This document shows positions 1 through 7,168 of a stretch of 64,000 nucleotides of DNA, in pieces (position 1 is the first letter of the stretch; each line of letters opens with the position of its first letter). Source of the stretch: GCA-958296115 sp965222445 (GTDB taxonomy: Bacteria; Chloroflexota; Dehalococcoidia; Lucifugimonadales; CAJWER01); NCBI GenBank assembly GCA_965222445.1, contig CBDCTY010000002.1, positions 2,418,001 through 2,482,000 of the forward strand, written 5' to 3'. Under the pieces are notes generated by a model. The model had not been told where the DNA came from. It saw only the letters and a program-made list of their open reading frames with translations, and did no database searches. Position numbers and translations under genes: made by a program.

Positions 1-171
1 AGCAGCTTCAAGAACTGGACACTGGAGCAAACGGACACCCCCTGGGCAGTCTCAGAGTCGGCGCTTGCCCATATCCTGGGCAATTCGACCGAACAGGCCT
101 ACGCCAGGTCCGACCTATTCGAGCGGCGGCGCGCACTGATGCAGCTTTGGGCAGACTACCTGACCGGCTAA
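1..171 (+). CDS. tyrosine recombinase/integrase, C-terminal end (partial)
   Basis: Frame 1 is open from the first base of the window to a TAA at 169-171, giving the last 56 residues of a protein whose start lies outside. The sequence contains AHILGNSTEQAYARSDLFERR, matching the C-terminus of P4-type phage/island integrases; the Tyr of AYARSD is the expected DNA-cleaving nucleophile, and the tail ends in a typical LMQLWADYL helix. Such enzymes integrate and excise genomic islands by site-specific recombination. The AlpA-like gene just downstream, pointing towards it, is the usual partner, so this probably marks an island. Most of the catalytic domain cannot be seen. Confidence 0.85.
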   Translation, partial: SSFKNWTLEQTDTPWAVSESALAHILGNSTEQAYARSDLFERRRALMQLWADYLTG

Positions 172-244
172 GCTCAAGGGAAGCCGAAACAGCGAGATCC
201 AAGTCGACGGTTCCGGTCGTCCAGGCTGTCTTGGGTGGGCCAGA

Positions 245-430
245 CTAGCTCCTCGCTGTCGGCCGTGACTCCAGCCAGGCCGTGATGTCGCTCGCCCTCC
301 ACCTGACGGCAGTGGACCCGACCCTTACTGGCAGTGGGAATTCTCCGTCCTGCATGAGCCGATAGATCGCCGAGCGGCTCATCCCCGTGATTTCCTCAAC
401 CTGTCGACGCCTCAGCAGTCTGTCATGCAT
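245..430 (-). CDS. AlpA-family phage/island transcriptional regulator
   Basis: A 61-residue protein with the classic AlpA layout: MHDRLLRRRQVEEITGMSRS followed by AIYRLMQDGEFPLPVRVG and a C-terminal ITAWLESR helix. This MerR-like winged helix-turn-helix occurs in small regulators and excisionases that control island integrases. I start at the ATG at 428-430 because AGGAGGAGG lies about 8 bases upstream; an in-frame extension of 46 residues to 568 looks unlike the family and is probably untranslated. It converges on the integrase tail at 1-171, the usual pairing in P4-like integrative elements. Confidence 0.85.
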   Translation of the reverse strand: MHDRLLRRRQVEEITGMSRSAIYRLMQDGEFPLPVRVGSTAVRWRASDITAWLESRPTARS

Positions 431-723
431 TGTCAACACCTCCTCCTCGCTAGACTGGGGACGCCACGACGTCCCAGTAGGGGAAGCGTAGACCTGCGCG
501 CCGCCCAAAAGAGGGTCATTAAGTCGGGAGTGTGTTGAGACTTTGTATCGGGAGTCGCCCCTACGCACGAGACAACCGCCCTCGGCAAGGGTCCCGTTGT
601 CTCCACCAGTCCATGACCAGAGGGAGGCAAAAGTAATTGTCGCTGATCACTCGGGGGCAGCGTGAACCGGCCTCTCGTCGATAGAAGGACGGGAGGCATC
701 GTAGCCTGTGCGAGGCTCAAGCC

Positions 724-1275
724 TCAGTGGTATGGGAATAGCCCGGTGCGTTTGGCCATGGCCTCCGAATGTTTCCGCAACACGGGCTCGAAAGGCCTCT
801 TAGATGTGCGCTCTTTCCAGATGCTCCCCACTCTGTCGTCGGAAGGCTTATACCCCAGCGCCTCTGACACGATACGACATCCGGAGACGGGACTACCATT
901 CGGCGGTACACCAACCCTCTGCAGGACCGAGATGGTGAGCTCAATCTGGAAGTTACGCCTGACGTGGGCCGAATTGACGGGGCGATGGCGTGGGAGAGGC
1001 TTCCTCGCGGGACGCGTTAGGTCCCCGCTGGCAGCCTTCCGCCGCCACTTCGCTAGCGAGCTGGGGATGGTCTGCCCCCGGCTGTCCAGTCCCTCCCATA
1101 AGCGCCCGAGAGCGTCGAAGTAGACCCGGCTGGATCGGGATAGCCTGATGTACGCTCGCAACGCGGGGCGGGAGGGTAGTCCGTTGGGAGACAGCCATTG
1201 GTCTGTCTGAGCTTTCAACACGGCTGCGTACTCCCACTCGGAGTCTAACCGTCTCGTGTCCGGGACGGGGGTCAA
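724..1275 (-). CDS. hypothetical island protein
   Basis: A 183-residue, basic, soluble-looking protein that I do not recognise. The C-terminal third has a mixed hydrophobic/charged pattern typical of a folded domain, ending in HSEAMAKRTGLFPYH; no membrane segment or signal peptide is visible. The frame opens at a TTG (1273-1275) with no strong ribosome-binding site, so the true start is uncertain. It lies 15 bases downstream of another unknown gene on the same strand and is probably co-transcribed with it. Both sit between the AlpA gene and an HTH gene, suggesting accessory genes of the integrative element. Confidence 0.5.
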   Translation of the reverse strand: MTPVPDTRRLDSEWEYAAVLKAQTDQWLSPNGLPSRPALRAYIRLSRSSRVYFDALGRLWEGLDSRGQTIPSSLAKWRRKAASGDLTRPARKPLPRHRPVNSAHVRRNFQIELTISVLQRVGVPPNGSPVSGCRIVSEALGYKPSDDRVGSIWKERTSKRPFEPVLRKHSEAMAKRTGLFPYH

Positions 1276-1290
1276 CAGTGGCCTGGCAAC

Positions 1291-1797
1291 CTAGAGGCCC
1301 TCCTGATGAGAAGGGGGGTGTCTACTGTCGGTAGAGCCACATCCCGCCCTCCGTCGGGCGGCCCGCCGATATAGACGGGTGAGAAGTTCACGTTCGGGAA
1401 AGTTCTGCCACCCCTCCCTCACTTCAGCCCTCATGCAGTCCACAATGGCATCCTTCTCAGCTTTCCTATCCCTCCGCTCCACGGCCTGGCGAATGCGTTT
1501 CTCCGCTTCTTCCATGTCGGGTGCGCCGATCCCGCAGGCCTGGGGACCGCAAGCAACTTCTTCAATGAGCAGCAGGCGCGTTTCCACGAGCCACCGGTTG
1601 TTGGGGTCCAACTCGGCGAATCCTTCCGGTAACGCGCTCCTCCCTTTCGTCGGGCGGCGCCTGAGGTCTGTGAGGTCACCACGAACATACGCCGCCTTAC
1701 CAGCGTGCCTCAGGGCGCCCGGGAGGACGGCGCGGGTGAGGTGGCGGTCCGTCCGGCAGCAGACGGCGGAGCGCACCATCTCGCCCCTACGATCCAT
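1291..1797 (-). CDS. hypothetical island protein
   Basis: A 168-residue protein with no domain I can name. The middle part (about residues 55-140) is acidic to mixed and strongly helical, including a stretch rich in Glu, Lys and Arg (EEAEKRIRQAVERRDRKAEK) that could be a short coiled coil; the N-terminus and C-terminus are Arg-rich. The ATG at 1795-1797 is preceded by AGGTGAG, which supports this start. It is followed 15 bases later by the 183-residue unknown gene on the same strand, implying a small operon within the integrative element. Confidence 0.55.
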   Translation of the reverse strand: MDRRGEMVRSAVCCRTDRHLTRAVLPGALRHAGKAAYVRGDLTDLRRRPTKGRSALPEGFAELDPNNRWLVETRLLLIEEVACGPQACGIGAPDMEEAEKRIRQAVERRDRKAEKDAIVDCMRAEVREGWQNFPERELLTRLYRRAARRRAGCGSTDSRHPPSHQEGL

Positions 1798-2100
1798 CGC
1801 TCACCTATTGAGACCGGGGCATGGCACCAGCGTAGCCGTGCGGCAGCACCAGCTCCCTGGTGCACTCACACGCCCACTGGAAGGGCCCGGCTGCCGTCAC
1901 CACCTCGCCGCTGGTCCCACAGCGCCAACACGAGCCAGAGCAGAGCGGGAGCCTCTGGACGCACGGGGCTGCAGGTACCTGCCGGGCGGGTGGAGCTCGG
2001 GCCAAAATGGGCAAACCGCGTCGCGGCGCTTGCAGGAGTCGAACCGCGCACCTGCGGGTCCACAGGGGCGGCGTCCGCTCCCACGTTCAACCCCACGGCG
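1798..2100. other. intergenic region in the island, tRNA-like fragment
   Basis: About 300 bases between two minus-strand island genes with no supported coding sequence. On the minus strand the stretch around 2020-2095 resembles the 3' half of a tRNA: a T-loop-like GGTTCGACTCC, and upstream of it an anticodon-arm-like CCTG...CAGG hairpin. The T stem does not pair beyond two base pairs and no matching 5' acceptor strand is present, so it is not a functional tRNA gene. It could be a relic of an attachment site or a degenerate phage-borne tRNA. Confidence 0.3.
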
Positions 2101-2406
2101 CTACCCGGAGCTCAAGTCATCGGCGCGGTGTCCTGCCACGAACCTGGCGTACTTGTCTGACAGCTCCGTCGCCGGCGCTGGCTTCGAACGCTTGCCGTTC
2201 GAGGGCCGGAGAACCTGGACCGCGCCCTCCACCCGGACGAGAGGCGGCAGCGCGGGATCGTTACTGACATGCACGTGCGTGCGGTTCTTGACAACGTTCG
2301 TCACGCAGTTGCGCGACAGGGCAAAGTGCTCCATGAGACTGGCGATGCTATAGCCTCGGGAGTAGTAGAGTCGCAGCTTCCGAACGACATCGGGATGCAG
2401 CTTCAT
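2101..2406 (-). CDS. helix-turn-helix domain protein
   Basis: A 101-residue protein. Residues about 13-42 (YYSRGYSIASLMEHFALSRN and the following CVTNVVKNRTH) fit a resolvase/HNH-type helix-turn-helix, in which GYS...LMEHFALSR is the positioning plus turn segment and the following helix would contact DNA. The rest is basic and proline-rich with no recognised domain. The ATG at 2404-2406 follows AGGAG about 9 bases upstream. A TATAAT-like box lies upstream at 2465-2470 on this strand. It heads the minus-strand run of island genes and is probably a small DNA-binding regulator. Confidence 0.65.
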   Translation of the reverse strand: MKLHPDVVRKLRLYYSRGYSIASLMEHFALSRNCVTNVVKNRTHVHVSNDPALPPLVRVEGAVQVLRPSNGKRSKPAPATELSDKYARFVAGHRADDLSSG

Positions 2407-2886
2407 CTAATGGACTCCTGTTCGCTTATAGGATGCATGTCTTCTGAGCTTACAACTGTCACTTATTATACCGCGCCAGATACGAACGCGGGGGGTTGTG
2501 TGTGAGAGAGACAAACTGCCTCTCTCACGCGGAGATCATATGTATGCTTTTCCAAGTTGGGGTTGCCACACCCCCTGACCGCTAGGGGGGCGCTACCCTC
2601 TAACGTCCGACCGTGCGATAAGGGCGGCGGCCAGGAGGGGGACATGAGTAGGCCTACGATTCGGCCTGGCGCTCGCGGTGCTGGCAGTGTCAGGGATTTT
2701 TGGGACACAAAGGGAAGTACGCTCTGAACCCACATTTCCCATATCAACCCTGTAGGGCTTGCCGTAATCAGCAACAGAACTACCCAATATAGCCGAATAG
2801 CAGAACGTAGCAGTTATCATGAGTGCTAGACTGGTCGTGATCGACAGCTTTAAGTCTTGATAACGTACCCACTCTGGAGGCACCCA
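2407..2886. other. non-coding spacer with a perfect 9-bp hairpin
   Basis: No credible gene in 480 bases. A TATAAT box for the minus-strand HTH gene is at 2465-2470. A perfect inverted repeat, GTGAGAGAG (2502-2510) and CTCTCTCAC (2520-2528) with a 9-base loop, could form a hairpin or an operator; it has no T-tract. The right end is the 5' flank of the IS1380-type transposase gene, with GGAGG at 2875-2879. The ends of that insertion sequence could not be delimited by eye. Confidence 0.5.
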
Positions 2887-3871
2887 ATGGGTGAAAGCAC
2901 CAACCCCCGCGCCACGCTCCGTTTCGACCGACGTGTACGGTTGGAGTTTCGCGGCGCTACCATCACCTCGGACGCTGGGCTGCTGGCCTGCCGCGAGTTG
3001 GACGATGCACTGGGACTGACGGAGACGGCGAATGAGTGTCTGCAGGAGAGTCGGGGCGGTCGTAGCGTGCAGCACCGATTGGTGGGCCTTCTCAGGCAGT
3101 CGGTGTACAGTCGTCTGGCGGGCTACGAGGATACCAACGACGCTGAACGGCTGGCCCAAGACTCGACGATGCGGATCATCGTTGGACGGCGAGACACTGA
3201 CATACCGGCCGCCAGCACCAACACCATGAGCCGGTTCGAGACCGAGGTGCTTACCCAAGACGGCAACGTGGAAGGGTTGGATCGACTGAACGCTGAGTGG
3301 GTGGACGGAGCTATGTCCCGCACGCCGCACCGGCGGGTGATCTTGGACATGGACAGTTCGGCCGCCGAAGCGTCCAGTGATCCTATACAACGACTTCTGG
3401 TATCGTGCTGAGAGTTGGGACCGTGCTCGGCGTGTGGTGGCCAAGGTGGAGTGGCATAGGGGAGAGTTGTTCCCCCGGGTGGGCTTCATCGTCACGAACA
3501 TGACGGCTGGCCCCGAAGGAGTGGTTCGTTTCTACAATGGACGCGGGACAGCCGAGCAGTGGATCAAGGAGGGCAAGTACGCGCTGAACTGGACTCGGCT
3601 GTCGTGCCATCGGTTCGTGGCCAACAGGGTGCGTCTGTCTCTGTTCGTTCTGGCGTACAACCTTGGAAACTTCCTTCGCCGGCTATGCCTGCCCAAGGCG
3701 GTCAGGCACTGGTCGCTGCGGAGCGTGCAGGTCAAGCTGACCAAGATGGGAGGCCGTCTGGTGCGGCACTCCCGTCGATTGATCTTTCAGTTATCCGAGG
3801 TGTCGGTTCCTCAACGGTTGTTCCAGGGAGTGTTGGATCGTATCGGCCGGTTATCGCCGGTGCCAAGCTGA
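2887..3871 (+). pseudogene. IS1380-family transposase, internal deletion and frame change
   Basis: Two blocks of one transposase in different frames. The first (2887 to about 3370) starts at an ATG with GGAGG 8 bases upstream, contains SDAGLLACRELDDALGL and DGNVEGLDRLN, and ends near the first catalytic aspartate region, RRVILDMDSS. The second (from about 3377) reads YNDFWYRAESWDRARRVVAK, then NMTAGPEGVVRFYNGRGTAE and QWIKEGKYALNWTRLSCHRF, which is the C-terminal half of the RNase H-like fold. The usual intervening segment following the first Asp is missing. Together they give about 330 residues against roughly 440-470 in the family, so a deletion of 100 or more codons joined the blocks out of frame. 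Not functional. Confidence 0.85.
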
Positions 3872-3990
3872 GGGAGGGTACAACCACGATCTTGCCAAGA
3901 GGGGGAGAGCGCTCCAGGGAGTCGGCTTGTCTTCAATGCGCTTTCACCCCATTGGCGGGGGCCCGAAGACGACAAAGACGGACAAGTAGC

Positions 3991-4077
3991 ATGGTTCACG
4001 GCAAGAATCGCATCCCTTATCGGATAGACCAGAGATTGACTGGCCTTGCAGGACCTGACTATGATGCAACTATCTCG
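3991..4077 (+). pseudogene. 5' fragment of the restriction-endonuclease-like gene
   Basis: These 29 codons (ATG at 3991) stop exactly at the left target duplication of the IS66-type element. Removing the element and one copy of the 8-bp duplication joins codon 29 (TCG, 4075-4077) in frame to TTT at 5037-5039, then through 21 more codons to the ATG at 5100 and the rest of the downstream gene. No stop codon arises, and the joined N-terminus reads as normal protein. The 5' end is tentative because no strong ribosome-binding site precedes 3991. The ancestral product would be about 383 residues. Confidence 0.75.
4070..4077. repeat. 8-bp target-site duplication, left copy
   Basis: CTATCTCG immediately precedes the GTAA end of the IS66-type element; an identical copy follows its TTAC end at 5029-5036. 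An 8-bp duplication next to GTAA ends is the established signature of IS66-family transposition. Confidence 0.92.
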
Positions 4078-5028
4078 GTAATTGATTAGCGGCTGGCAGG
4101 GAGAGAGACGTTCAGACTGAAGGGGAGTGAACGGGAGGGCCGCTGAACACAGCGCAGAGCCGGTCCACGACAGGCTGGTCGCCTCCATTGCGTTCCAACG
4201 TCCTGATTACGCTGGTGAACGCCGAGAACGCATCGGCCCCCTCCAGGCTCTTCGAGCAGTGCGATACCTTCCGCGCGATCACAGCCGGGCGATGTCCGCA
4301 ACCTGCGGTAGGCATCACCCACCGCACCCTTGGCACGACGCAGCGCGTCCTGGCTGATCGCTCCCTGACTCACTCTCACCCCGGTCAGCGCTCTGAGAAC
4401 GGCAGGAACCTTCCGTACCGGAACGCCCATCCCATAGTGGAGCACGTGGGCCGCCGCCATCAGCCGCTTCCCCACTCGGTGGGCGCTGGCCCCGTACTGG
4501 TCCGGCGCTATGTCGGGATGCCGCCCTCGCACAGCCTTGCCGCACGACCGGCACCGGCATACCTGCACACGATACGCCGTTACCTGGGGACGTGGAACCG
4601 GCAGAAGATCGGTCACGTAGGCAAGCCGCACTCCCTCATGTTCGAGGACGCCTCCACATCCGGGGCAGGTGTCCCAGGACACTGGCGCCTCTACAACCGG
4701 CTCGGTGATCTCTTCGGCAGACGGCGGCTTGCGGTAGCTGAACTGCCCCATACCCGGCTTGCGGCCAGGACGCTTGGGCTTGCTGCTGCGCCCGCCCTTG
4801 GAGAACGGCGCCGCCTGCCGCTCCGTTGAGACTCCGCGAGTTGCCTCCGCAACTCTTCGTTGGCTGCCGTCAACCGGACGACCTGCTCTTGAAGCCGCGT
4901 CACCAACGCGATAAACTGATCCCGTTCAGAGGGGGACAAGCCTTGGGAACTGCACATAGCCAAAGTCTAAACAGCACCCAGCGCTCGCCGCAACCCCTCT
5001 ACGGGCCACTAAACCGCTAATCAATTAC
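4078..5028. mobile_element. internally deleted IS66-family element
   Basis: A 951-bp element bounded by a perfect 15-bp terminal inverted repeat, GTAATTGATTAGCGG (4078-4092) and its complement (5014-5028), and flanked by the 8-bp direct repeat CTATCTCG. Full IS66 elements are about 2.5 kb with accessory genes and a transposase of about 500 residues. This copy retains only the transposase N-terminal and C-terminal ends, so it lacks the DDE catalytic core. It could move only if a related transposase acted in trans. It splits a restriction-endonuclease-like gene. Confidence 0.92.
4112..4963 (-). pseudogene. IS66-family transposase remnant lacking the catalytic core
   Basis: Reading leftwards from the ATG at 4961-4963 there is an N-terminal leucine-zipper-like helix (LVTRLQEQVVRLTAANEELR), then a frame change near 4820-4850 into the zinc-finger region with CPGCGGVLEHEG and CRCRSCGKAVRGRHP, then the start of the central domain (AHVLHYGMGVPVRKVPAVLR, LTGVRVSQGAIS). 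After about 4290 the frame changes again straight into the C-terminal tail (SLEGADAFSAFTSVIRTLER). The DDE portion between these, normally 200 or more residues, is gone. At least two frame disruptions plus the deletion make this inactive. Confidence 0.88.
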
Positions 5029-5036
5029 CTATCTCG
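5029..5036. repeat. 8-bp target-site duplication, right copy
   Basis: CTATCTCG directly following the TTAC end of the IS66-type element, identical to 4070-4077. It contributes the join at which the interrupted gene resumes in frame at 5037. Confidence 0.92.
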
Positions 5037-5099
5037 TTTGGACTGCCCTTTGAGCCTGAAGACTCCCAATATGGGAAATACCGGATAGGAATAGTCGAA

Positions 5100-6101
5100 A
5101 TGGATAATCTTCCATCCCAGGTCAGAGTTTCTGCATTAGATATAACGTACCACTACCCACCTGAGCTTTTTCAACTGCTGGTTGATGCAATACCGCGTCT
5201 CTGCAGGTCTAAGCGGGACGTTCTGATCTTCTTCCGGGGAGCAGGAATAGGGGGCTCGACTATATCCGATCTCGATAAGCAGCTACGCAGTGACCCCAGG
5301 AGCATAAATAAGTTCGAAATGGTTAGAAGGGTGCTTACATGCCTAAACGAGGCTGGCGACGCAACGCTTAGGGTGCGCAGAGAACTCTTGAAGCGCGTCG
5401 TCGAGTTTGAAAACTTTTCTACGTGCTGGCCCGAGGACCGTCTTGAGGCACAAGGCCTGGTTTCCCAAATACGAAGTGTCATCAACGTTAAAGACTCTTT
5501 TACCAGAATGCGCCAAGAGCGCGAAGCAGAAGTAAGGAAGAACCTGGAGAACAGGCGTCGTGAGGCAGAAGCACTTAAGCAGCGACGGGAACACCTTGCC
5601 GCAATACACCAAGATTTCAAGCGTCTTTTCTCAATGGGAGATGCCCATGAAAGGGGCCGACTCCTCGAAGGGGTTATAAATCGACTCTTTAAGGAGAATG
5701 ACATCCTGGTGCGCGAATCTTTCACACTAGTGACCGAGCCGGGCCATCGGGTCATGGAGCAGATTGATGGTGTAGTTGAACTTGATGGCCATATCTACCT
5801 AGTGGAGATGAAGTGGCTCAAGGAGCCGGTCGGACGCACAGAATTGTCGGACCACATGGTCAGGGTTTTCAGTCGCAGCGCGAGTCGAGGGATATTTGTC
5901 TCCTACAGCGAATACACGTCCCCCGCAATTGACGTATGTAAGGATTTGTCGAGCAAGGTAGTGATCGTGCTTTGTACGCTTCAGGAGTTCGTCATGCTCC
6001 TGGAGAGCGACATGAGCCTCGTGGAGTTCCTGAAAACGAAAATTCAAGGCTCTATCATTGACAAACAGCCATACACTAGGGTATTGCCATACTCATCGTA
6101 G
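5100..6101 (+). CDS. restriction-endonuclease-like (PD-(D/E)xK) protein, 5' end lost to IS insertion
   Basis: The remaining open frame encodes 333 residues from ATG 5100. The N-terminal half (YPPELFQLLVDAIPRLCRSK, then a DVLIFFRGAGI block) is helical, followed by a charged coiled coil at about 135-170 (RQEREAEVRKNLENRRREAE). The C-terminal half has a Mrr/RE-type nuclease core: EQIDGVVELDGHIYLVEMKW supplies the Asp and the ExK of PD-(D/E)xK, and RGIFVSYSEYTSPAI fits the following strand and helix. Members of such families act in DNA cleavage and phage defence; the target here is unknown. Base composition is clearly lower in GC than the housekeeping genes. The native start was upstream at about 3991 and was separated by the IS66-type element, so this is probably a decayed gene unless ATG 5100 is used. 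Confidence 0.7.
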   Translation: MDNLPSQVRVSALDITYHYPPELFQLLVDAIPRLCRSKRDVLIFFRGAGIGGSTISDLDKQLRSDPRSINKFEMVRRVLTCLNEAGDATLRVRRELLKRVVEFENFSTCWPEDRLEAQGLVSQIRSVINVKDSFTRMRQEREAEVRKNLENRRREAEALKQRREHLAAIHQDFKRLFSMGDAHERGRLLEGVINRLFKENDILVRESFTLVTEPGHRVMEQIDGVVELDGHIYLVEMKWLKEPVGRTELSDHMVRVFSRSASRGIFVSYSEYTSPAIDVCKDLSSKVVIVLCTLQEFVMLLESDMSLVEFLKTKIQGSIIDKQPYTRVLPYSS

Positions 6102-6112
6102 GAGCTGGATTC

Positions 6113-6346
6113 ATGCAGAAGGCGCTGCGCATCGGAACAACGGTACAGCCGAGTGACAAGGTGGAGATTGCCAGCCCAGAGCTGGAGGTGGGGTGGACCG
6201 TGGAGGTAGTCGTGCTGCACGAGTCCAATCAAAAGGGCAGCTCCATCATGGAAATCCTCAACAGCGGCCCAGAGCGCCGACTGTTCCAGACAGCCGAAGA
6301 GGTGAACGCATACTTGAAGCTAGAGAAGGCGTCATGGGACCACTAG
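6113..6346 (+). CDS. small putative antitoxin-like protein
   Basis: A 77-residue acidic protein. The N-terminal half (VQPSDKVEIASPELEVGWTV, then EVVVLHE) looks like a small beta-rich domain, and the C-terminal half (RRLFQTAEEVNAYLKLEKAS) is a helix of the kind found in antitoxins that wrap their toxin. It starts 11 bases after the nuclease-like gene and overlaps the next gene by 13 bases, so the three small genes to 6791 form a tight cassette. The function is inferred from size, layout and neighbours; no named family is claimed. Confidence 0.6.
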   Translation: MQKALRIGTTVQPSDKVEIASPELEVGWTVEVVVLHESNQKGSSIMEILNSGPERRLFQTAEEVNAYLKLEKASWDH

Positions 6347-6594
6347 CGCTGGACTACACCAGGCACGCAGTCCACGCTATGGAGGAACGCTTGATTCCTA
6401 GACAGTGGGTGGAGTCAGCAGTGGTGGAACCGGCCCTTCGCACTTCGGACCCAAACGATCCCGAGGTCGAACGGTTCTTCCGTCGTATACCGGAACACGG
6501 CGACCGCGTTCTGCGCGTTGCCGTCAACACCCGCGTTGCTCCCTGGCGCGTGGTGAGCGTATTCTTTGATCGAAGCATGAGAGGTGAGCTATGA
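6334..6594 (+). CDS. DUF4258-family protein, putative toxin
   Basis: 86 residues from ATG 6334, overlapping the preceding stop. It begins LDYTRHAVHAMEERLIPRQW, the hallmark opening of DUF4258 proteins (Y-x-x-H-A...M-E-E-R), continues VESAVVEPALRT, and ends with strands RVLRVAVNTR and PWRVVSVFFDR, which fits the RelE/BrnT-like small alpha/beta fold. Members of this family are frequently paired with DUF2283 proteins and are suspected toxins. The next gene is exactly such a DUF2283 protein, overlapping by 4 bases. Toxin activity is an inference from family context. Confidence 0.8.
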   Translation: MGPLALDYTRHAVHAMEERLIPRQWVESAVVEPALRTSDPNDPEVERFFRRIPEHGDRVLRVAVNTRVAPWRVVSVFFDRSMRGEL

Positions 6595-6791
6595 AGCTAA
6601 ACGTGGACAAGGAAGCGGACGCCCTCTACCTCCGCCTCGATGACTCCCCCATTGTCGAGTCCGAGGAGGTTTCGCCCGGCGTCGTGCTCGACTACAACGA
6701 GTCGAACGAAGTCGTAGGGGTTGAGATGCTCCATCTTTCCAAGCGCTCATCCAACCTTAATCTCTCAGCGTTGCAGTTCGAGACGGTTTGA
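6591..6791 (+). CDS. DUF2283-family protein, putative antitoxin
   Basis: 66 residues starting with MKLNVDKEADALYLRLDDSP, followed by VSPGVVLDYNESNEVVGVEM, which is the full DUF2283 signature (D-x-x-D-A-L-Y-hydrophobic, then G-V-h-h-D-Y). The ATG overlaps the stop of the DUF4258 gene (ATGA), indicating translational coupling. Such pairs are abundant in Chloroflexota and cyanobacteria and behave as putative toxin-antitoxin modules, with the DUF2283 partner as likely antitoxin. Length is normal for the family and the frame is intact. Confidence 0.85.
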   Translation: MKLNVDKEADALYLRLDDSPIVESEEVSPGVVLDYNESNEVVGVEMLHLSKRSSNLNLSALQFETV

Positions 6792-6835
6792 GGGTTGGCG
6801 GATGAGCTGGCGTTCTGCAGATGGGACCGTGAGCG

Positions 6836-7168
6836 ATGTCAGGCGATAGGTTCAATGAGTACTGCGAAGCCTTACTCGTAAGGCACAACCGCAGGAATAC
6901 ACAGACTGTCACGAGTCGTATCGAAAACCTGTGTCGATTCCTCAGACAGGAAGGCAACCATGTCGTGCAGACCATGTTCGGCGGTTCCGTCTGGAGAGGC
7001 ACCTACGTGACTGGCCTCAGTGACGTCGACGTCCTTCTGATAGTGAACGAGTCTTCGCTTGTAAACCAACCCCCATCAGAGGTCATAGCGTACGTGCTGT
7101 CGAAGACCAGCATAAATGTCCGCCTAACTGACCAGGGAAAATGTCACCTGTCTAACTTGCCACGGTAA
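6836..7168 (+). pseudogene. CD-NTase-like nucleotidyltransferase, truncated by an ISNCY-type element
   Basis: The first roughly 90 residues are native: an N-terminal helix, then FGGSVWRGTYVTGLSDVDVL, which fits the GS...DxD motif of the Pol-beta nucleotidyltransferase fold used by CD-NTases (the cyclic-oligonucleotide synthases of CBASS) and by kanamycin-nucleotidyltransferase-like enzymes. From 7108 the sequence is the terminal inverted repeat of the adjacent insertion sequence, which supplies the last 20 codons and the stop. Complete CD-NTases are about 300-400 residues, so the third catalytic acidic residue and the C-terminal domain are lost. No cyclic-nucleotide-responsive effector is recognisable in the window. 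Alternative: an MNT-type antitoxin nucleotidyltransferase. Confidence 0.7.

Noticed and set aside
2017..2100. Possible tRNA gene on the minus strand (GGTTCGACTCC T-loop)
   Set aside because: The T stem pairs for only two bases, the anticodon stem would enclose a loop of 6 or 8 and no 5' acceptor strand matches. At most a relic.
1379..2353. 324-codon open frame on the plus strand in the island
   Set aside because: Covers the complement of two minus-strand genes with good ribosome-binding sites and has low-complexity Ser/Arg/Pro composition.
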